From Lepeophtheirus salmonis (lineage: Eukaryota; Arthropoda; Copepoda; Siphonostomatoida; Caligidae), in contig NC_052134.2 of the NCBI RefSeq assembly GCF_016086655.4, forward strand, positions 11,098,001 through 11,162,000: a stretch of 64,000 nucleotides of DNA, read 5' to 3'. A program made the position numbers and the translations under genes. This document shows positions 56,900 through 64,000 of the stretch, one piece after another. The first letter of the stretch is position 1. Each line of letters opens with the position of its first letter. Under the pieces are notes generated by a model. The model was not told where the DNA came from. It ran no database searches and saw only the letters and a program-made list of their open reading frames with translations.

Positions 56900-57960
56900 A
56901 ATTCAATTAAATGTAACATTTTGTATAAAAAAATGCATTTGCAATATTGTGCTATGGTTAAAATAATTCTAAGGATGATTTCCCCTTCAACGTGGGTCGA
57001 TTTAAAAAGTACGTGCGAAGTGCGAATGATGGCACAACTGACGCGTATCAATATTATATTTAGTTAGTAGTATCTCTTGGAAGAACAGACATCAAATTTC
57101 ACCCGGATCGAACTATTTCTTTTTGTTTGAATCGAGGAATCGGCCGGAAAGATTATGGGTACTTTCTTTTAGATTTGTAAGGAATAATCCTTATTGACTA
57201 TCCGGAAAAGGGTAAACTATTACAGATGTATATAATTAATTGTTATTGGACCATTTGAAAACTGAGCTGCTAGAAAAACCAAAATACTACTAAACCAAAT
57301 TGGTTACAAATAGTAAGTCATTTTTATAAGTCACGTCGATGCACCCACTTACTCCTCAGTAGTTGCGGTCGTAAAATTAATGGAAATGGATTCAAACACA
57401 AGATTCCCACAACAACAACAATCTAACACACCTTCACTCGTCAGGCATGCATCCCAATATCATGGATTTTATCTATTATTTGAAGAGTAGTAACCTGAAC
57501 AAGTCGTCCATAATGTTCAGCGCCACTTGTGCCTATATGGCCACTCCAAAATTTTTGAAACCACTTATACTCTGTTCTGATTGAAGGTGCAGATTCTTTA
57601 TAATATTCATCAAGCTTCTTTTTAGTTTCTTGAGGCGTTTTGCCTTTCATAACAGAATGTTTAATCAACACAATAAATTATTTTTCGTCCCTTTTTTGAA
57701 AATCACTCAACTTCCTCGATTCATACGAATGCCAGACAAAAAGAAATATACCGATCTGGGTGAAAGCTTGTGTGTGTTCTTCCAAGAGATACTACTAACT
57801 AAACATAATATTGATACGCGTCAGTAGTGCCATCATTCGCACTTTGCATGTACTTTTTAAATCGACCCGCGTTGAGGGGGAAATCATTTGTAGAATTATT
57901 TTAACCATAGCACAATATTACAAATGCATTTTTGTATATAAAATGTTAAATTTAATTGAA
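56900..57960 (-). mobile_element. 1.06-kb element with ~250-bp terminal inverted repeats and a mariner N-terminus
   Basis: 56900-57141 and 57711-57960 are inverted copies of each other, by eye well over 80% identical over about 245 bp. Shared blocks include ATTGTGCTATGGTTAAAATA, GGGTCGATTTAAAAAGTAC, TGACGCGTATCAATATTA and TTAGTAGTATCTCTTGGAAG. The right arm has a 12-13-nt insertion relative to the left near its inner end. Similarity stops just outside TTCAATTAAAT on both sides. The 570-bp interior encodes a mariner DNA-binding domain on the minus strand. Typical mariners have TIRs of about 30 bp, so either this family has unusually long TIRs or the copy was made by an inverted duplication. 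No TA target duplication was confirmed. Confidence 0.75.
57441..57671 (-). pseudogene. mariner transposase N-terminal helix-turn-helix, 76-codon open frame (relic O)
   Basis: Reads MLIKHSVMKGKTPQETKKKL, then DEYYKESAPSIRTEYKWFQK and FWSGHIGTSGAEHYGRLVQV. This is the HTH_48 domain of mariner transposases (family: L-I-x-H-x-F-L-x-G-K-x-x-x-x-x-x-x-x-L-D-x-x-Y-x-x-S-A-P-S-x-x-T-V-x-x-W-x-x-x-F-x-x-G). It then ends at a stop after KIHDIGMHA. The DDD catalytic domain is gone. The start at 57671 lies 40 bp inside the right inverted repeat, so the repeat carries what would be the promoter and 5' UTR. An open N-terminal DNA-binding fragment could in principle still bind element ends; there is no evidence that it is expressed. 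Confidence 0.8.
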
Positions 57961-59083
57961 AACAACTTCAGCCATATTGGTGGATATTATACGATATATT
58001 GGTTACTAGCCTCCATACGGACTGTCGAACATACTGCCTCCTGTTTTCTTTCACTTCCCCTGCTTCAGTCCACAAATTTTCCAGCCCTGAGTATGCGCTA
58101 CAATTTAACGTTTATTGAAAATTTTAAAGTTTTTGAAAACGAAGAATTATGTACCAAAAACGTGTGAATACTTATTTGGCCCCAATGTGATGCATATTTC
58201 TTGTAAATAGTACTGTAATAATTCATAATAAATTTCTCTAGTATTTAGATAATTTTTAACACATTAAATAAAAAAATAAAAACTACACATTCTGCCAAGT
58301 CATTCCTAAAGACTTTATGGATATAAAATAAAAAAATGGATAATATAAGTTTATTTTATAATTGCAATCTGAAGAAGATTTTTTTATTTTCCAAAACTGT
58401 TGTCTTCGGTTCCTATGTTAATTGCTTTAGAGAGCCTACGAAGTTAGGAAATCCGTGCAGTCTTCACAAATGGTAGAGAGAAGATTAAGGAGACTCAGAC
58501 TAGATATGAAGTTGACTCAGTTGTACCCCTATATAATTATGAGGGACCCGTTCACCAACTGACACCAAAAAGTTGCGCTATGGAATTGCCACGTCCTCTC
58601 TTTATACTAATGAATCAAATGTTAAGAAGCGCTTGTGTCATTGGTGTAAATTGGAGCTGGTGTCTTCTTTCCTTCCTCACTTTTTCTTCCCAAAAATACT
58701 CCCAAATAGAGTAAAAAAAAAATAATCAAAGAATAGGGATTTCCCCTCTATATTTCCCCAAGGCCTTTAAATAGTTAATTAGTGATGTTTTTCTCAAGTC
58801 GGACTATAAATCTAGTTTACAACAGGCTCACTTTCCTTTCTTTTTAGTCTTTTTTCACATTATGTCAGTATGTATGTACTGTGTAGATGAGAGCAATAGT
58901 CTACGTAGTATGTCATATTCATATTTTCTATTTACAGGGAGTGAAGGATAGAACAATAGGTGAAATTAGGTAGTAATGAGGCATCGAGATGTGCGCCTTT
59001 TAATATGATTATTCTGTCAGAGAGCACAATAAGTATAAAGTATTCAATAGTGCTTGGAAAACAGATAGTAACTATGATGATTT
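57961..59083. other. gene-free stretch
   Basis: No family recognised. A less AT-rich patch at 58400-58690 has no readable protein or tRNA-like boxes that I trust. Confidence 0.4.
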
Positions 59084-59255
59084 TCTGTGGAATTATTGGT
59101 CTAAGTCCCTGTTTGACTTGTAGAAAAATTGATAATTGACATCGGATTAATTTCTGTCTATATCATAGCTACATACAGAGTCAGATTATTGTTTATTTAT
59201 GCAATCTCCTGCTGCTTGTGGCTAATCTGATGAAACTTTATGATAGCGAAGTTGA
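59084..59255 (+). repeat. dispersed repeat family R, copy f
   Basis: Aligns with the copy at 31.2 kb through TGTGGAATTATTGGTCTAAG (there TGTGGAGTTATAATTGTAAG), the GACTTGTAGAAAAATTGA-like segment and ACATCGGATTAATTTCTG (there ACATCGGAGTAATTCTGG). The right half is more diverged. Confidence 0.5.
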
Positions 59256-59259
59256 TCTT

Positions 59260-61595
59260 CACGAAAAAATTCTGTAAATTGCTAGGGGGGATCACGCATT
59301 TAATACTATTTTAAGCTATGTATAAAGACTTCAAAGGCAACTCCTGCTTCAGATGAAGTTGTTGTACTACTATAATATTTACTTATACTTAATCTGTGAA
59401 ACTTTATCTGACAATAAAAGGAACATTAAATAATTTATTTATTTTTTGAAAAATAAAAATAATTAATACCTATTGCCCTATAGTTTCTGCAAGGCTTCTC
59501 CTGACAGGATAGTTTATATATTGTGTGTAATGCCCAAAAATTCTAGCAACCATATGGTTCTTGTATAACTTGACTAAAAATAACTAATAATGGTTGAGAA
59601 AATATTTTTTTTTGGGTGTCCTTTGTGAAAAAATATAATTTATTATTAATACTTAGATTACAAAGATTTTAGTCAAAAAAGATGTTATGAAAAAACAAAA
59701 AAACAATGAATAAGGATATTAAATTTTCACAAGCCTTTTAAATTTTTATTTTAAATAGTTGTTGGACGTTGGTTTTTATGAAAATAGGCGGTATTTTCAT
59801 GCCATTTAAATCCTTATGTTTATTTCAGGTTTTAAAAAAAATGTAATAAGTAAAAGATTTTCCTTAAGTGCATGAATATCTTTTTGGTGATTTGCTTATT
59901 AGTTACTTAAAAACCAAATAATATACAATTAATTTATCTCTTTTGCACCTAGGGGACACTAGTTTCCTATAATTTCAACATTGGTTACTAAACTTGTTTC
60001 AATTCTGTTTTTTTGTTTTTTTTTTGATAATTTAAATGTCAACTTTCTTTTTATAACTTATAATAATTCATCAAAAGCAAGTTTTGAATATTTAGTAAGA
60101 TACCGAATATCATCATTATTCCACAATTTATACCGTTATAATTTTTGTTTTTTAAAAATTTTTAAAATATTGTCAAGACTTAAAATATAGATATTTTAAA
60201 CGATTAAAAAAAAAACCAAACAGATTTGAATGCTATAACTAACGTTATATGATGTAACCTGTTCTTTTGATTTCAGTAATGCCAATATTTTCAATCTTTA
60301 TTAGACAGCAAAGGAGTTATTTGTACTTTTCGAACGAAGTTACTGCTTCATTTCCCCCGTTTCTATAATTCGATAGTATTATTTTTTGACACACAATATC
60401 ACATATATATTTTATGTCAGATTCATGAAATTAGGTGAAACGAAAGTTGAAATATTTAAGTATGTGAGAAAATTTACAAAAATAGAAAAGAAAAGAAGAA
60501 TACTTTAAAATGACAGAATTTTATACATAATTATATTCTTATTACTTATAAATTCCATTATTTCCTTCAAAGAACAAAATGTGAGCCCCCTGTGAATATT
60601 CAACAGAAGTTATTCTTGTTCGAATTTTTCGGGACACTGTTGTTTCTTTGGGTGTAAAATGATTTTTTTTTTCATTCTATGAAATTGTTTTCTTCTGAAT
60701 ATTATCTTTTGAAGTGTTGATGACATTTAAATTCATTCAGTTGAATTTTATATAAGTGATGGAAAACAAAGTCAATAAATTATACTTTGAAAAAAATGGT
60801 GGATTTAAATTCTTCTATACAATAAACCCGGACGAAATATATTTATGATTCATGTGAAAATAAATAAAAAAATTTTATTTTGTGTTATGTACCTATTTTT
60901 TTGACTAAACAATATAAATTTCTTCCAAAAAAATTATTTTAAAATTTTTTCAATAATTGTATAAAGAAAATAGTAAAAATATGTGGTTGTTTATGCCAAA
61001 TGACCATTATATTGTATTTAATTTGATCATTTATCACTTTTTTGTCCAATACCTAGAGTATGAAGTAAAACTACTCAAATATAACATAAATATTAGTCAT
61101 ATGCAGCGATCTGAATTTTGCTGTATGAGTATTTTCAAGTTTCTAAAAAAACAAAAAAAAAACACTCAAGGAATAACGAGCTATAATCCTTACTCCCTTG
61201 AATACTTGTTACTTACTCTGACACTTTTTGCTCGCTAAAAAACTCGTTACTCAAAAAAAATTATATTTAATAGAATATTAAAACATTGAATTCAATTTTA
61301 GATCCTTGAACGTAATCGTATCTCCCTTTCGATAAAGTATGAAGTGAGGTGTTACTTCATAAAAATGAATAAATTAAATTTTAACCCAAATTTTTGGATT
61401 CAAAAGTATCCTTTAAACACTTCAGAATTATTAAAAAAAAAAATTATCCAAGTTTTGACGAGCTCCGAGGTTTTGACAGACTATGAGGTCTTGCCGAGTT
61501 CCGAGCTTTTTAGTACACAAGTCGAGTTTTTTATACATTTTTTTTATTTACTTTATATCGTGTACGTACTCATTGCCTAAAACCTTATTTCTGAA
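59260..61595. other. AT-rich gene-free stretch
   Basis: No recognised coding. Around 61185-61515 words such as CTCCGAGGTTTTGAC and CCGAGTTCCGAG hint at a local degenerate repeat. Long open frames are low-complexity. Confidence 0.4.
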
Positions 61596-61704
61596 AACCA
61601 TTTTACCAAAAAATACACTTTACCGCATACCCACTTTGCCGAATGACCACTTTGCAGAACAGACACATTGCCGAATGGCAGTTTGCCGAACGACCACTTT
61701 TTTT
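61596..61704. repeat. minisatellite, 16-bp unit GACCACTTTGCCGAAT, about seven degenerate copies
   Basis: Successive units read like ACCCACTTTGCCGAAT, GACCACTTTGCAGAAC and AGACACATTGCCGAAT, then GGCAGTTTGCCGAAC and GACCACTTT, with more diverged units to the left. A lone related unit (AACCACTTTGTCGAATTTT) lies at about 61952. Confidence 0.88.
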
Positions 61705-62215
61705 TAAAGACATTATTAATTTAGAGAAGTTAGACATAAAAAAAAATATATATAAATATACATTCTAGTTTCAAATTAATTCCCTAAACAGAAGTCCAAC
61801 ATTTTAAAAAATTGCTATGTATGACGTTAGTAATCAATACATTTTCAACGAAACGTTCCTTCTATAAAATTAGACAATAAATAAATAAACAAAACAAAGC
61901 CACAAAATAGCTAAAAAATTTGTATGATAAAATGAACATAAGAATATTATGTAACCACTTTGTCGAATTTTATAATAAATATATTTGATTATGATTCATG
62001 CTCTAATACTAATAACTCCCCAGTAATTACAAGCAGTACTAGTAATTATGATTCCCGTTCATGTTACTCAAAAATTAAAATATAATATGTTTAATTATTT
62101 GTCAAAAATTGCAGTAATCATGTTAAAAATATTTCATCTTTTCGTCTGGATTATAATTAAAATTAATGTTTTATATCCTTCTATTTATACTTGAATATTT
62201 TTTGGATATCGGCAT
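61705..62215. other. AT-rich gene-free stretch
   Basis: Nothing recognised beyond the lone minisatellite unit near 61952. Confidence 0.5.
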
Positions 62216-62221
62216 TATTTA

Positions 62222-62980
62222 ACTCCTATCTAAATCACTTTTTTTCCTTGCTAAGCTCTCTTCCTTCTTAAGTGTGTCTATTACTTTCAATATGTTGGGA
62301 TGAATACTACTAACAGAGATTTTTAGAGCTTTCTGAAATCCCTTAACATTATTATTCGTTCGAATCGTCATAGCTTGAGACCTTTCGTAATTATTCTAAA
62401 TTTCAATAGGAAATGATGGTTGTACTCACCGTCGGTTTTCTCTAGAAACCTTGTACTCTTCCAATATAATTTGTTTCAAAGTAAGAAACAAACTCTTGCG
62501 GTATATGATCCTCGTCGGTGAGTTTTATAAACCTATCAATTACATCAATGACTGCGAGAAATTCCAAGCTGTGAAGTACTTGACTTTATTATTTAAATTT
62601 AGATCGGTTAGATATCTTACATTTAAGTTCATATCTAGAATGTGACGATCAAATTTTTTGGCCATATGAAAAATATAAGCAGTGTTGTTAGAAGTTGGGG
62701 AAAGTTTCACTGAATGCATTTATTATTTCCTTTTCGAAATGATCCATAAATGTTTGTGTACTCAATATTAGGTGTAAACTCTTTAAGATGTTAAACAACT
62801 TAAGATCTTTAGAGTTTCCCCAGCAATAAAAGGAACAAATGTAGTACACTAGTCTGATTAATGACAATGTGCAGGGTGATCCATTGATAAAATATTTATG
62901 GACTACATTTGAATGTCCGACAACATCCCAGTTTTTTTAATGTTGCAAGATCTTCTAAGGGACTCTGTGCTCCAAATATA
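62222..62980 (-). pseudogene. MULE-type (Mutator-like) transposase relic
   Basis: Minus strand, shifting frames. LATLKKLGCCRTFKCSP then IFYQ (62965-62890) sits where MULE transposases have D-G-T-F-K-x-x-P-x-x-F-x-Q, so the first catalytic Asp region is altered. Next is a segment like the family's 'L...L...L' run (KDLKLFNILKSLHLILSTQT), then MDHFEKEIINAFSETFPNF (near 62745-62690), where the family has T-D-F-E-x-A-x-x-N-A-x-x-x-x-F-P. FHMAKKFDRHILDMNLNVRY follows in the family's G-C-x-F-H place. The C-terminal part has DEDHIPQEFVSYFETNYIGR (near 62525-62465) and RTNNNVKGFQKALKISVSSI (near 62370-62305). In animals this set usually belongs to FLYWCH-linked MULE proteins; the FLYWCH finger itself was not seen. 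Confidence 0.8.
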
Positions 62981-63000
62981 ATAATTATATTGACATATAT

Positions 63001-63030
63001 TCTATTGCAGTACATACGTACTGCAATAGA
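63001..63030. repeat. perfect hairpin, 13-bp stem and 4-base loop
   Basis: TCTATTGCAGTAC, loop ATAC, then the exact complement. It starts 20 bp from the right edge of the readable MULE relic. It could be the relic of an element end or a chance palindrome; no function is claimed. Confidence 0.9.
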
Positions 63031-63274
63031 CCAAATTAGTTATTTACAAGAAGTATCGAGTATTTTTTGTTAAAGATGTTTCTATCGTAATTAAGTATGT
63101 ATATATGTACATTTATTCAATTAATTAATAAGATGGAAATTAACACTCATAAAGGACAATTATTTGAAAAAAAGTTACATATTCAAATGTCATTGTATCA
63201 TACTAAAGAAATACACACAATAATTTATTGAAAGAGTTTTTAACTTATAAGTCACTTATAATAGTTCTCATAAT

Positions 63275-63350
63275 TTAGCTTGAGATCCAATGGAGATATA
63301 CATTCACAGTCTTAGAATCACAACTCCGAGGATTCAAGTCCCTTGAATAG
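63275..63350 (+). mobile_element. tRNA-like sequence (decayed SINE head or tRNA pseudogene)
   Basis: An A-box-like TGAGATCCAATGG (63281-63293) and a B box GATTCAAGTCC (63331-63341, one mismatch to GGTTCRANNCC) are spaced as in a tRNA. Between them CTTAGAATCAC resembles the CTTAATC anticodon-loop style of tRNA-Lys-like genes. Stems are not intact, so it is not a functional tRNA gene. Its sequence differs from the 54.7-kb SINE. Confidence 0.4.
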
Positions 63351-64000
63351 CAATGAAGCCTGTTTTGTACTCTTTTTGTAAGAAAGAAGGTTCACGAAGA
63401 AACAAAGAACCGTCGTTCTCATCTTTCTATTCAGATTCCAGATTGCTCTAACAGTACTGAGCTTTATAGTTTTCCTCGCTTACGTATCTCTTTTCCTTGT
63501 GCTCTCCTACGACCCGACCCTTTGAGTGCCTCCCCAAATCCTCTTAGGGGGTTGCTTCTCCACAGCCAACCTCCTCTTCTTCCAAAACATCCTGGATCAT
63601 AACGAAGTAAAATTCTGAAATATCTACTCTTCCTTGATCTGATATTAATTCTTATACTTGTTCGTCCATCCATGAGTCTTTTCAAATACATATAATCTAT
63701 CATGTTGAATTATAATAGATAACACATATATTACAGTTACAAGATATAAAGTCTCTAAGAACGAATCACTGTAGTGTTTGTTTATTATTTAATTTATTTA
63801 AGGTTCTACAAAGGTAAACGATTCGAAATCCATGCTATTGTCTTGTGTTTATATAATAATCAATAGTGAATATTAACTTTTGAACCATCCTCATAATTAA
63901 ATGAATCAATGAATTATTAATTAATGAACACTTAATTATTGAAATTTGTAACACATAATTAAACGTATTATCTTTTAATTTTTGAGTAACATGAATGGGA
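63351..64000. other. gene-free end of window
   Basis: A less AT-rich patch (63440-63620) gives an Arg/Gly-rich minus frame (63464-63703) and a hydrophobic plus frame. Neither resembles a family I know. Confidence 0.35.

Noticed and set aside
63464..63703. Arg/Gly-rich 79-codon minus frame at the window end
   Set aside because: Low-complexity product of a GC-richer patch; no domain and an equally plausible frame on the other strand.
1..64000. CRISPR arrays, bacterial operons, rRNA genes, phage modules
   Set aside because: No spaced direct repeats of CRISPR type, no dense gene packing and no conserved rRNA blocks; the window is eukaryotic repeat-rich DNA.

Overview
This is AT-rich (roughly 70% A+T, my estimate) eukaryotic nuclear DNA. 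It carries no bacterial operons, no ribosome-binding sites, no rRNA and no CRISPR. Almost every stretch that still reads as protein is a decayed transposable element. Dense mariner relics, low GC and AT-rich filler suggest an arthropod. My best guess is a caligid copepod such as the salmon louse; that is an inference and was not tested. I found no host gene I could defend.

Layout. 0-10 kb: mariner relics (0.2-1.2, 4.4-5.0, 6.4-7.0 and 9.8-10.3 kb, all minus strand) alternate with two minus-strand copies of one non-LTR retrotransposon (LINE) family (1.5-3.2 and 7.96-9.29 kb), a plus-strand fragment probably from its endonuclease end (about 7.0 kb), and a poly(A)-tailed segment ending at 9589. 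10.9-11.1 kb holds a broken fragment of a protein family I remember as widespread and uncharacterised. 12.7 kb has another mariner piece. 15.5-16.1 kb is a Penelope-like reverse transcriptase with two in-frame stops. 17.35-20.7 kb is a Ty3/Gypsy LTR retrotransposon with an open Gag frame and a shattered Pol.

22-31.7 kb is mainly AT-rich filler with six copies (five here, one at 59 kb) of a roughly 200-bp dispersed repeat; four of them form two inverted pairs. Two tandem arrays and the longest LINE copy (28.0-30.0 kb) also lie here. 33.6-44 kb holds a Tc1-like transposase, a mariner with both ends recognisable (35.3-36.3 kb), a composite mariner (37.9-39.1 kb), mariner fragments near 40.7 and 43.6 kb, and a small element with palindromic ends (42.9-43.3 kb). 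46.2-48.5 kb is another LINE copy. 50-58 kb has five further mariner relics, one inside a 1.06-kb element with inverted repeats of about 250 bp, and a tRNA-derived SINE at 54.7 kb. 61-64 kb has a 16-bp minisatellite, a MULE-type transposase relic and a second tRNA-like sequence.

Nothing forms a pathway. The window is a layered deposit of Class I and Class II elements, most inactivated by stops, frameshifts and internal deletions. The most interesting items are the 56.9-58.0 kb long-TIR element, the recurrent LINE family with a conserved C-terminal domain, perfect palindromes inside two mariner relics, and the 10.9-kb unknown-family fossil. Boundaries of relics are approximate because they were set by reading translations by eye.
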